64,000 bases of DNA, taken from assembly GCA_038049695.1 (NCBI GenBank), contig CP142453.1, positions 132,482,001 to 132,546,000 on the forward strand. The letters are read 5' to 3'. A model generated the notes under the pieces. It was not told the DNA's origin, did not search any database, and worked only from the letters and a program-made list of their open reading frames with translations. This document shows, piece by piece, positions 1 to 10,600 of the stretch. The first letter of the stretch is position 1, and each line of letters starts with the position of its first letter. The translations under genes and the position numbers were made by a program. This DNA comes from Cinnamomum chago (taxonomy: Eukaryota; Streptophyta; Magnoliopsida; Laurales; Lauraceae).

Positions 1-2
1 TG

Positions 3-560
3 CATTGGCATGCTGTCAATCGGGTATTGAGATACTTGAGGAAAACTATGGACTATGGAATAGTCTATGGTGGCTATCCAACGGTGCTGGAAGGATTCAC
101 AGATGCCAATTGGATTACTGACCGTGAGGATCACTCATCTACGAGTGGTTGGATTTTTACACTTGGAGGAGGAGCTATCTCCTGGGGATCTAAGAAGCAG
201 ACGTGCATAACCGACTCAACTATGGCAGCAGAGTTTGTAGCATTGGCTTCTTGTAGCAAAAAGGCAGAGTGCCTCAAAAATCTGTTGTTGGAGATTAGGC
301 TTTGGCCAAAGCCTATGTCACCTATATCTTTACATTGTGATAGTGAGGCAACTCTATCAAGGGCCTATAGTCAAGTGTATAATGGGAAGTCCAGGCATAT
401 AGGACTGAGACATAGTTGTGTTAGACAGCTAATTAGGGATAGTGTGATTACTATTGATTATGTAAAGTCAAGTGACAACTTGGCTGACCCTTTAACAAAG
501 GGACTTGCAAGGGATTTGGTGTGGAAAACATCAAGGGGGATGGGTCTTAAGCCCACTTAG
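3..560 (+). CDS. copia polyprotein, C-terminal RNase H domain (partial)
   Basis: An open frame runs in from the window edge to a TAG at 558-560. The translation has the Ty1-copia RNase H signatures: HWHAVNRVLRYLRKT at the start, GFTDANWITDREDHSSTSGW, a SWGSKKQ block with an AEF (usually AEY) motif, the CDSEATLSRA helix and the terminal DNLADPLTKGL. The role is degradation of the RNA strand during reverse transcription. No stop or frameshift is seen in this portion. It has no native ATG here because it is the tail of a long polyprotein. Confidence 0.9.
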   Translation, partial: HWHAVNRVLRYLRKTMDYGIVYGGYPTVLEGFTDANWITDREDHSSTSGWIFTLGGGAISWGSKKQTCITDSTMAAEFVALASCSKKAECLKNLLLEIRLWPKPMSPISLHCDSEATLSRAYSQVYNGKSRHIGLRHSCVRQLIRDSVITIDYVKSSDNLADPLTKGLARDLVWKTSRGMGLKPT

Positions 561-1142
561 CATAATCACTCTTGGTGGAAACTCAACTCAACGCTTGAAA
601 CATCAAGACCTTGAGTTCCATGAGCCCAAGTACACCATACGTCGTGATTGCAAGCACTTAAATTGTTATTCATTTTTATTAATTTTTTTTTTCATCCCAA
701 GGTTAAAGTGTTTGGTACCTGTAATGTGAAAAGAAGAGGTTGAGTTAGTTAACTCTCAATAGGCTTACAACGGTGGTTGTTAGGGTACTGTAGTTACAGG
801 AGTACTCTCAGTAAGCTTACCTATATGAGTGTAGGAAGTGGTGCCGCTTTCTATGAGTCCAAGGGCTTGGCTCTAGAGCGCTCATGAAATAGGATATAGA
901 CACAAGGCCAATCCACGTGTCGACTTATTTGAATACTTGAGGTAACATGTACTGTGCGTGAGACATATCCAGTTAGTCGCATAAGATTGCTAGTTCAAAG
1001 ACAAGTCTACTATGCCATCTTGACTAACTTTGATGTGTCTTCACTAAGTGATTGGTTCAAATCGAAAGATACCTTCACCTATGCATAAGGCTGCCAAGTG
1101 AACCAAGAATCGTCATCCTGTATTTTGAAAATGGTGGGGGAT

Positions 1143-1707
1143 TGTTGGGGAATTTTCAAAAACAATGGAAATAATTTTGGGTTCAGTTTTAGGATTTTCA
1201 AAACCTTCCTTGTTTTCTTTGGGAAGCTAGAAATTGGTGGGAGATCGTACCTGATCATGATAAGGCATGTCTAGTCATGGTGACTCTTTAGTGTGGAGCA
1301 GATCTGTGCCATAGATCGGCGATCCAATGGTCAAACCTGATCGGATGCGACCAAGGGTCATGACCCTTCAGATCAGGTACTTCCAGGTCTATATATTCCA
1401 AAGCAAGTTTCTGCTTTCTTGTCCCAGTTAATCATTTCCTGCAGATTTGATTAGCAGTTATCTTGGTTCTCTTGATGATATCAAGAGTATTCTGATCTAC
1501 AATCATTTGTGCAGACGCCGGTAGAGTGATCTTTAGATCAGGCTTCATTGTATCCTGGAGGCAAATTTGTTGTTAACCCGGAGCACACCATCTGGTGGGG
1601 GCAAATATTGTCTTTAGGAAAGCGACGTTGTAACGCGACTTGAAGCAATATTTCTGTACAGTTATTTAAGAAGGTCGTCAAATCCGAAGACCACCGTTTC
1701 TCCAACA
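1143..1707 (+). repeat. 3' LTR of the left-edge copia element (565 bp)
   Basis: The LTR is bounded by the inverted hexamer TGTTGG..CCAACA and starts directly after the polypurine tract. A TATA-like TATATATT at 1390-1397 marks the likely U3 promoter. The segment around 1595-1650 (GTGGGGGCAAA, then AAAGCGACGTTGTAACGCG) is an R/U5-type block that recurs in diverged form near 29850-29905. The partner LTR is outside the window, so its age cannot be estimated. Confidence 0.85.
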
Positions 1708-2639
1708 TTTACAACGTGTTTTGGGGATCATATCTCTGTATGTTCTGGCCTAATGGGTCAGGTTTGGTTGGCTCCATACTTGTGAGGTCCCGCTTTCTTT
1801 GGGGTCTCTCAGTCAGGTCCTTTCACACATAACTCTTTTAAAAAATGAATATATCAAGTGGATTTTAAATATTTTCAGGAACTCTTTATGACCCTATAAG
1901 AGCCCTCCAATCTTTCATTATGCAACAAAATACAAACACTCTCAACCCCACTCGGCCCCCACTCTTAGAACGGAGGAAAAGTTGCATTTGCAACTTTTCT
2001 CCTAAACCGCCGCTTTTTATCTTCTATGAGTTTGGTTTGTCACAAGTTTAGTTTTTGGCTTCCTTAAACTGGCCCCCCTCACTTACATTGTGTTTTCATG
2101 TTTGTTAATGGCATATGATGCAGAAAATTCTCACAAATGTACACGTGCAATTTCATATTCTTATATGTTAAAAATACAAAACCTGCTATAAAAACTGATC
2201 CAGTAAAGGAAGGGTGGGAATTCCTCAGTTGACCTCAATTTCTATATTGAAAAAGTGTTTGCAAAATAAATTTTGGATGGTCATTGGAAGTTTTGAAAAA
2301 GATTTAGCACTAGCTTAAATTTAAAGTACTTATGACATTAAGCCAGAACATTCAGAGATGTGGTCCCCATCAAATCAACCACCTGTCTCTAGGAGAGCAA
2401 CTCTATCATTGTCGAAGTCTTTGACTTACAGAAATCCAAAGTTGAATGAGTTATACTCCACAATGAGCCACACCTTTTAAAACCAATCCACTCAAAATCA
2501 GCTCCCTTTTTGTGAATCGATAGTATCAAATATTACCAAAATAGAAGTTGCCCCCTTTGGAAGATCGACCATTTGATAAAACAAAAGTGACTAATAAAAA
2601 CAATGCATAAGATTGTGTTAGTTTTTTTTATTGAGTTTG

Positions 2640-3045
2640 GATCCCCGGGCAGCATAACAGAAGCCCGGAACTCTTCCATGGGGCTCACATGACGATAATT
2701 CAGACCATTCAACTTGAGTCTTATCATCTCTAGTGACTTGTCTTCAAATTTCACTTCAATAGGAGTTTGTCCCACCATTAGATTGTGCATATGATTGATA
2801 AAGGGCTTAAGGTATTTTGATCAACAGTACATTAGATAGTGCTAATTGGAGAGGATGAGATTCAAGTTGAACGGTCCAAATTACCATCATATATATATGT
2901 GCTCCGAGGTGGAGCTACAATCCTTTTCATGTAAAAAATACGGGAAGAAGATCCGGATTTGTTTTAATAAAACCATCAAACTTATGTGGTGGCCAACTTA
3001 TGTAGAAGTAAAATTTAAAAATACATATAATCATAAGAAAAATTA
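2640..3045. repeat. pair of diverged inverted repeat units
   Basis: The minus strand of about 2640-2790 and the plus strand of about 2846-3045 carry related sequence. Both contain a version of GATTCAAGTTGAACGGTCC followed by AATTACCATCAT, then CTTCCGGG/ATCCGGATT-like stretches, and both encode a short KLNGxNYxH peptide. One unit is the reverse complement of the other, about 60 bp apart. The LNGxNY peptide is reminiscent of a copia gag N-terminus, but that is weak. It may equally be a non-autonomous element whose ends have drifted. Confidence 0.45.
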
Positions 3046-4342
3046 AATTTAGTTTCAGCCCAGATTTCCAATCAATGGGCCCCACTATGGTGTTTTACTC
3101 CTTCAGGCACAACATAGTATCCCTCTATCTCACTTAAGCTTTCTTCTTATTTATGCAGGCTTCCCTTCCCATGTGAGGCATTCTTCCTACAAGAGCAGGC
3201 TGTTCTCCTTTTAAATTGTTTTTCTTGGGATTCAACTAGTATAGACCAACCGTCCCAGAAAAGTAAGAAAGAGTGGAGGCCACTGGTACCAGAGAGTGGA
3301 GGCCACTGGTACCAGATGGTTCAAACCAGGCAGTAGCCCTTATATAAGATTGGTGCGACAATCCCATCCTCTGTTTCTCCACTCAATAGAAATGCATATT
3401 GAATTTGGATCATTGACTGCTTTTCTTTAAATTATCTGTCCATTTAGATAGGTTTGAAATTTTGATCCCATAAATTGAGTAGCAACTATTGCCCCTACTT
3501 GTCAACCAAACCTACCATTGTTTTGGTAATATAGAATTCAGTTTGACCATATTTTTTTCTTTTTTAGTGTGACATTTCTGACCTAACTAATGAATGAGTT
3601 GGGTTTAAGTTGACTCCATTCCTTCTATTCAACGCACCAACTTTACCAATACCTATTCCAAATCATCTAAATTGTGTTATGACCTGTGAACCCAATCAAA
3701 ATAATGTATAGATTGAGCTTATGTATGTCACCCATGGTGCTCAATTCAACCATAGCCATCCCTGCTGTCATTGTGGACAATCTAGAAAAGGGCAAGGAGT
3801 TAGGCAGTCTTGGTCGAAGGTGGATTTGATTAGCATATCAAAGTTTAAATAATTATATTAAACAGTTCATCAACCAGAGTTCACTGCACCTTCCTATATC
3901 ACTAATTTAACAAAACACAGATGGAATCAACAAGATTAGATTTGGCACATGGCAAGTATTTATTGACAATCAGAATTGTCCATTTGGTTTGGACCATATC
4001 TCACAGCTAGACTGTTTGTTATGTTGCAGAAAACCAAAGAGGGCTACTGAGATTTAGAAGCAATCGACTGAAAGGTATTGGCATTACTTCCAATCTTATA
4101 TGAGAGAGAGAGAGAGAGAGAGAGAGCTTGATCTGTTTCTTTTTATTTGCTAATCTTAATATGTAATTGATGGCTTTGCAGATCATGATATTGGTTTCAG
4201 AGTAACTAGTCAACTGACCCAGATGCGAATTCGTTCATTGATTTGTTGTGGATGCAACCTCTCCTGCCGATCACCAGGTTTGTCGTAAATGATTGAGCAG
4301 CAGAAAGGATTTTTCCACAAGAAACGTAAATCTGGACCATCC

Positions 4343-4600
4343 TTAATGGCTGTTTTCTTGCAGAAAAAGCATGGAAAGTGTGAACACTTTTCTCCAGCCA
4401 AATTTTTTTTTTTTTAAAAAAAGGTTCATATTTGGTGCAGTTGTTTTTCCATGAAGAAAAGTAGAAAAATGTACTAATTTTTTTACAATTCCATGTAAAG
4501 CATTTCCCGTATGCAGGGAAAACGTTTTCCATGTAACACTGGAGAGGTTGCCCGCGCCCGCGGAACCAGTTTTCCGCATGCTACACCAACATGCCATTAA
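4343..4600 (+). repeat. MITE-like dispersed repeat, copy A
   Basis: A block of about 258 bp bounded by the inverted octamer TTAATGGC..GCCATTAA. It contains GCAGAAAAAGCATGGAAAGTG near the start and GGAACCAGTTTTCCGCATG near the end. A related copy lies at about 13216-13505 (in the HOL intron) and a fragment in reverse orientation at about 39880-39960 (in a VPS3 intron). No coding capacity is evident. The superfamily is not assigned because the target duplication is unclear. Confidence 0.55.
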
Positions 4601-5264
4601 AGCATAGAGGCTATTTGTTTCTTGTTTGTTAACTGCATATCAGTTATTTCTCTTCTTCTTGACATCAACTGTTTTTTCTTTTTTTCCTTTTTTTTTCTTT
4701 TTTTGTTATTCCATTCTTGACATCACTGTTTAAATTTGGACACTCAAACTCAACTGGAAATTTCATCCATCCAAGCGACCCACACCAGTCTGACTGAGTA
4801 CACTGTTTGGAATTAGTAAAACACATTTCACTCATCCAACTCAATGGGCTTGGGAGTCAGGTCAGCTCAGCTGACTCGGACCACTCACGATTTGTTTTAA
4901 ATTGTGTTGTAAATGGACTAGTTGGGACATGATGGATAAAGTTCAAGTTGCCCATATGGCCATATGACCTGTGGGAGAGAATGTTGCTAATAGCCAATGG
5001 ATCCAACCTAGACCTGACCCAATCCACTCGCATGCTAGTACAATATTGATTCAGAAAAACTCACCAACTTTATCTTTATCAAACAAGTTTAGTTTCATTT
5101 AAAACTCTACATACACTGAATGTACATATTTAATCTTTTTATAGTGTTCTGAGTTGCCCAAAGGAGCCTTGTATTAAATTATCTTATCATCAAGATTCAA
5201 AAGAGGGTGTGTTAGTGATGTTGTGGATCTTTACTTCCACTCTCTGTTAGAGCGCATGGAGTAC

Positions 5265-5273
5265 TATATATAG
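5265..5273 (+). promoter_or_regulatory. TATA box candidate for the ZRK-like gene
   Basis: TATATATAG sits in otherwise mixed sequence about 220 bp before the chosen ATG, implying transcription from about 5295-5305. The leader would then contain several short upstream ORFs, including one at 5461-5499 that overlaps the main start. A CAG immediately before the ATG (5486-5488) could instead be the acceptor of a leader intron. Confidence 0.4.
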
Positions 5274-5488
5274 ATCCAGATAGGTGGGATGAGCTCAGAT
5301 TAAGATAGTAATGGTGATGAGGATGACGACAAGTTTAGGGGAAAATGTGGCGAAACGTTAGATTTTGATCTTTTGTTAGCATGAATCAAAATATAGGGTG
5401 TACAACAGTACATGGACTAGTATATTTCACACCACTTCATTGTTTTTGCAATCATATGATATGAATTGGAAGAATCTTCAATTGACAG

Positions 5489-6502
5489 ATGCCCTGTAAT
5501 TGTGGTATTGTAGTTAATGGCCTATATGAGAAAAGAGAAAGGGAGCAATGGTTCCTGAAAAATGGAGCTCGACTCTTGCAGGAGCTAATTTCAAGTTGTG
5601 ATGGTGAAGCCAAACAACTTCAGTTCTTCTCTGCAAAGGAGCTGTCAAAGGCAACCGACAACTTCGATAAGACACATATTTTGGGTTCAAGAAAAAACCA
5701 TACAACTTACAAGGGAAGCCATGAAGGCCGCACAATTGCCATTCGACAATCAGAATGTCTCGGTGAGCACAGCATAGACTGTGTTTTCAATGAGATTGTT
5801 ATGCTAGCACAAATTAATGACAGGAACGTGCTGAGGATTTTAGGCGGCTGTTTTGAGACCGCAACTCCCATTCCTGTGTTTGAATTCATATGCAATGGAA
5901 GTCTCTATCACCATCTCCATGAAAAGTACCTTTCGAGTCGAATTTCATGGGAAAATCGTCTGAGAATAGCGACTGAAGTAGCAGATGCGATTGCCTATCT
6001 GCATATAGGTACTATTAAGCCGATTGTGCATCGAGATATAAAATCCTCAAACATTTTATTGGATGAACACTATACTGCCAAGGTAATTGATTTTGAGCTA
6101 TCTATAGTGATTCCCTTGGGCGAGACACATGTAAAATCAGCTGTTGTAGGTACTCTTGGGAGCATTGATCCAGACTATTCTAGTACTGGATTATTAACTG
6201 AGAAGTGTGATGTCTATAGCTTTGGGGTGCTTCTGCTGGAGCTTTTAACCGGGAAGAGGACTTTCGAATGGAATGAGACTGAGGGTGGTGCTGGATTTGT
6301 GTTGGTGGACTTTGCGATTTCATTGATGAACGGGAATCGGCTACACTTGATATTTGAGCCTTGCATTTTAAAGGACAGTAACATGGAGCAATTAATGGCT
6401 TGCGCAGAGCTTGCTATGAAGTGCATCAGATGGAAGCCAGATGAAAGGCCAACAATGAAGGAAGCAGCGCAAGAGCTCAGGCAAATAAAAGAGATCCTCT
6501 GA
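5489..6502 (+). CDS. ZED1-related (ZRK) receptor-like pseudokinase
   Basis: A single 337-codon open frame. Residues 17-36 (REREQWFLKNGARLLQELIS) and the FSAKELSKATDNFD entry to the kinase fold match the RLCK-XII/WAK-related ZED1/ZRK family, whose members are cytoplasmic pseudokinases. In Arabidopsis these bridge the NLR ZAR1 to pathogen-modified kinases. The fold is complete: αC Glu about 102, HRDIKSSN at 181-188 and the GTLGSIDPDY activation-segment end at 221-230. Catalysis looks crippled. The glycine loop is lost (LGSRKNHTTYKG), the VAIK lysine is Arg86 (IAIRQ) and DFG is DFE (201-203). Length is normal for ZRKs. There is no signal peptide or transmembrane segment, so it is not a full WAK. 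ATG 5489 is the first in-frame methionine. It could alternatively be a decayed WAK kinase-domain fragment, but the N-terminal motif favours ZRK. Confidence 0.8.
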   Translation: MPCNCGIVVNGLYEKREREQWFLKNGARLLQELISSCDGEAKQLQFFSAKELSKATDNFDKTHILGSRKNHTTYKGSHEGRTIAIRQSECLGEHSIDCVFNEIVMLAQINDRNVLRILGGCFETATPIPVFEFICNGSLYHHLHEKYLSSRISWENRLRIATEVADAIAYLHIGTIKPIVHRDIKSSNILLDEHYTAKVIDFELSIVIPLGETHVKSAVVGTLGSIDPDYSSTGLLTEKCDVYSFGVLLLELLTGKRTFEWNETEGGAGFVLVDFAISLMNGNRLHLIFEPCILKDSNMEQLMACAELAMKCIRWKPDERPTMKEAAQELRQIKEIL

Positions 6503-7500
6503 AGAGACCCTTCAAAAGAGCAAGTGATATTTTGAAATCAAAATAGAAATTGGATAATGCAAGCATGGAAGTAGACAAATTCATCAAGGCATAGTTCTTG
6601 AGTTATATTTGTTTGTTGTATCTCTATCAATTGCTCATGTAATCCATTCCATAGGAAATACTTACTCAAGCTCTTTCTGTCGCTGTAACTATTATATTCT
6701 TTGAGTGATTAAAATTTTTAAACCCCATTAATCATTGCTCTCTTCCCAATATAGTTGATCTTTCTATCTTTTATGGAATACTTCATCACCCAAACAAAAC
6801 CACTGCAGCAACAGAAACACCACGAAAAGGCTGGTCAATAATGATTATGGAATACTTCATCACCCAAACAAAACCACTGCAGCAACAGAAACACCACGGA
6901 AAGGCTGGTCAATAATGATGAAACCACAACGAGAAATTACTTTGGATCAACCAGCCATTAATGGGAAGTATATAGTTAAAATTGCCACTTTTTTTTTTTT
7001 GGGGGATGTTTAATTTTATTTTAAGAATGAATGAAAAAATAATGGGTCGTCTACCGGAAGAATCCCCTTAAATAGGTTAACCACATTGATGCATATAGTA
7101 AACTAAAAAAGAAAATGGTTTTATTCTACAAATTAATTTAAATGAAGATTTTCAAATCCCATGCGGAAATATCGAATCCAAAAGTCCTCGGACATTTACA
7201 ATTGCCAAATGTTAATAAAATTTCCACTACTATGTAAAATGCAAACTTCTAAGGATTTGTCTGTGAAACATCACCTAATGTGATGGGCCAGATCTTATTG
7301 GTCCGGATCACATCAAGCCTCACACTTTGATCATCGACGCTGCCAAGCTTCTTACCCGTATGGGGTCTACACTACATGGCCTGCCATCAAAGGTGGTGGT
7401 ACACTGATTTGACTGTGCAGAAGAATGAAATCTACAAATTCAAATGTTCTCGAGGTGCACTGACACCATTTGAATGTATAGATACAGACAGTAAGTATTA
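6503..7500. other. intergenic between ZRK-like gene and HOL gene
   Basis: Contains the presumed 3' UTR of the pseudokinase gene (to about 6720, AT-rich), a 74-bp tandem duplication (6772-6919) and AT-rich sequence without recognisable genes. The last 200 bp are the presumed promoter region of the downstream methyltransferase gene. Confidence 0.6.
6772..6919 (+). repeat. 74-bp tandem duplication
   Basis: Two head-to-tail copies, 6772-6845 and 6846-6919, each beginning TATGGAATACTTCATCACCC. They differ at one position (CCACGAAAAGG versus CCACGGAAAGG). A near-identical pair implies a recent slippage or unequal-exchange event. Confidence 0.9.
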
Positions 7501-7505
7501 CGAAC

Positions 7506-7514
7506 TATATATAC
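7506..7514 (+). promoter_or_regulatory. TATA box candidate for the HOL-type gene
   Basis: TATATATAC lies about 32 bp before an in-frame upstream ATG (7546) and about 140 bp before the family-like start ATG (7648). Transcription starting 25-35 bp downstream would begin near 7540-7550, so whether the upstream ATG is included depends on the exact initiation site. Confidence 0.45.
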
Positions 7515-7647
7515 TATTCCTAATACGTTAGCAACAGATAATGTGATGTGGGCTCTCTGCTCTCAACGATATGCAAATAATCTTCTTCTCCAAAACTTCA
7601 ATCTCCGTTTCCGATTGAAATCACTATTTTTTCAAACCCAAGTGAAG

Positions 7648-10600
7648 ATGGTAAGTAGCGGAGCCGACCGACCTCTCGACCCACCTACCAATCCAGAGTT
7701 GACGAAATTACAGGAATTGGTAAACGAAAGCTCCGCAGGTGATCAATAGCAATCTATCCTAATCGAATTTTGTTGATTTTGGGGGCCTCTAAATTTTCTC
7801 GAATGTGGGTTTTTTTTTTTTTTTTTTTTTTAATGGGTTTCAACCAAAGAAGGAAGAGAACACACGAATTTCTCGGGAGAATTTGGGGTATGGGTTTCTG
7901 GGGGGGATTGCAGATGGGTGTGAGGAATTGTGAGTTTGTTTTTGAATTGTTTGGTTGTTTTTATGATATGGGTGTTGGATTTTGGAGAGATTGGTGTTCT
8001 TAATTTGTGGGTTGTTTGCTAGTTTTGTGATGTGTGTTTGTTTTTGCTTTAGTTTTTGGTTGGGATGAATTGCAGATTGGATTAGGTATTTGTAAGGATT
8101 GTTTTGCAGATTGTTTTTGTGATTATTAAAAGAACTTAAATGAATCAGGTTTACAAGTAGCCACGTACATTGGAATTTCCAATGTATCCCCATGGAATCT
8201 GCACACTGGGGCCTACTTTTTGCTAGTCCAGAACTGTTGGATCTCATCCTCACCCTTTGAACTGGAAAGTAATCCAGCAGTGTGATATTTGCAGCTGGAT
8301 TGAACTTTCTTTTTCCCTACTGATAAGTGAAATCTCCTGAACTTTCAACTTTGTGGTTGCCACATTGAGTGTGATAAAATTAAAGACTTATGCTAAGAAA
8401 GAAATACTGAATAAAAAAATGATTTATTACTTGATATGAAGAACACAAAGATAGAATGCTTGATTGCCGTAGATCAAACTGAGTAACAGACTCCCTACTT
8501 ATACTACTGAGATATGCAACTGTAAATAGTACTGGCATGAATATCTCCTGATTACTAGGTCACTACTAACAACCTATGACTGATTCAGAATCCTAAAATT
8601 ACTCTAGACCTTGTCAACTAATAAGACTTATTCAATCTGAAGAGAACACATGACTAGGATGCACTAATTTGTAACACTCCCCCTTAGTGCAGACTGGCGA
8701 TCTGTGAGACCAATAGCGCTGCGAAACTTCTCAAACTTAGCTGTTGAAAGAGCTTTGGTGAACACATCTGCAATCTGATCATTTGTTCCTATTTTCTGCA
8801 AAACGATCTCTTGATTCAACACTTTCTCACAAACAAAGTGATGATGAATCTCTATGTGTTTTGTACGGGCGTGAAACACAGGGTTACCAGCTAACCTGAT
8901 TGTGCTTTCGTTGTCACAACAAATAGGAACCGGATTGTTCAAGGTAAAACCAATATCTTGAAGTACACGCTTGTGCCAAACGCATTCCTGAGTAGCCATA
9001 GTTGCTGCCACATATTCAGCTTCTGTGCTGGATAGAGACACAGTTTGTTGCTTCTTACTACACCAAGAGACTGCAGCGGAACCAGTATGGAAGCAATAGC
9101 CTGTTGTCGAACGTCGAGTAATGACATCTCCAGCCCAATCAGCGCCAGAAAAACCTTGTAAAGAACAACTTACATTTGGTTTGTAGAGAAGTCCAAACTG
9201 CAAAGTACCTTTCACATAGCGAAGAATTCGCTTTGCTGCTATCAAATGACCAACACATGGGTTGTCCATAAACTGCGAAACAACCCCAACAGAATACGCC
9301 AAGTCAGGTCGTGTAATAGTTACGTAGAAGAGACTACCCACAAGTTGACGGTACTTTGTGGCATCATCCAGGAGTTCGCCTTCAATTTTCTGTAGCTTGA
9401 GTTGTGGTTCCATTGGAGTAGAGATCGGTGTCGAATCTGCCATGCCAAAGCGGTTCAACAGACATGTAGCATAAGAACCTTGAGAGACAAGGTACCCATT
9501 TGTTTTCAGAATTTCTAACCCAAGGAAAGAGTGAGCTTCCCCCAGATTTTTCATTTCAAAGCGATTAGACAACTCATCTCGAAGACAGGAAATTTCAGCA
9601 TCATTATCACCAGTGATAATCATATCATCGACATAAAGAAGAAGTATTGTCGACATGGATGAAGTAACCTTGACAAATAAGCTTGGATCTGAACTAGAAG
9701 AACGAAAACCACAAAATGAAAGGTATTGTGCAATTTGACCATACCAGGCACGTGGAGCTTGCTTGAGGCCATACAATGCTTTTTTGAGTCGACACACATG
9801 ATTAGGGAATTCATGTGAGATAAATCCCTGCGGCTGCTCCATAAAAATTGCACGATCCAACTCACCATAAAGAAAGGCGTTCTTCACGTCAAGTTGCCAG
9901 AGATTCCATTGTTTACTTGCAGCCAATGAAATAATAGTTCGAAGAGTCACCATCTTCGCAACCGGGCTGAATGTTTCCTCATAGTCCAGGCCATATCGCT
10001 GAGAAAACCCGCGAGCAACCAGCCTTGCTTTGTATCTGTCAACAGTCCCATCGACCTTCTTCTTTAACTTGTATATCCACTTACATGTTACTAACTCAGT
10101 ATCCTGTGGCTTTGGTACTAATTCCCATGTGTCATTGGTATGCAGAGCCTCAATTTCTTCACGCATAGCAGCTTCCCATTCAGTTTTTCCTTTAGCGTCT
10201 CTATAGCATTGAGGTGCATCAATACAGGACAATCCCATGAGAAAACAAGTTGTCTCACTAGCATAATTGACTTGAACTTCATAATCAGCGAAATAATCAG
10301 GTTGGCGTCTTTCCCTTGTTGATCTGCGAGTACCATTTACATCTTGCTCATGCTGAATTTGTGTTGCAGAAGATGAACTACTGCTCCCCCTTTCTCCAGA
10401 GGCATTACTACTCGAGAATTGCTCCAGAAGTACCTGATCACTCCTCTCATTGTTAGCAGCAACATAATATGACGACACCTCATCAAAGACAACATCACGA
10501 GAGATAATATATTGGTGTATTTCAGGATCCATACACCTCCAACCTTTTCGTCGAGAATCATAGCCAACAAAAACGCACTTTCGAGCCTTTGGGTCAAGCT

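Larger units (their letters stand above)
1..1707 (+). mobile_element. 3' portion of a Ty1-copia LTR retrotransposon (left end outside window)
   Basis: The element enters from the left edge. It shows, in order, the RNase H end of the copia polyprotein, an untranslated spacer of about 580 bp, a purine tract (about 1128-1142, AAAATGGTGGGGGA) and a 3' LTR. This is the normal order at the 3' end of a plus-strand copia element. The 5' LTR, gag, integrase and reverse transcriptase lie outside, so completeness cannot be judged. If intact, the target duplication would be the five bases after the LTR (1708-1712, tttac). Confidence 0.9.
1708..5260. other. intergenic, repeat-rich, no gene recognised
   Basis: AT-rich intergenic DNA. 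Apart from the inverted-repeat pair at 2640-3045, a GA microsatellite near 4101-4126, a direct duplication of about 25 bp near 3272-3315 (GTGGAGGCCACTGGTACCAG twice) and a MITE-like repeat at 4343-4600, I see no splice-consistent coding sequence. The short open frames here have no recognisable domain. Confidence 0.7.
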
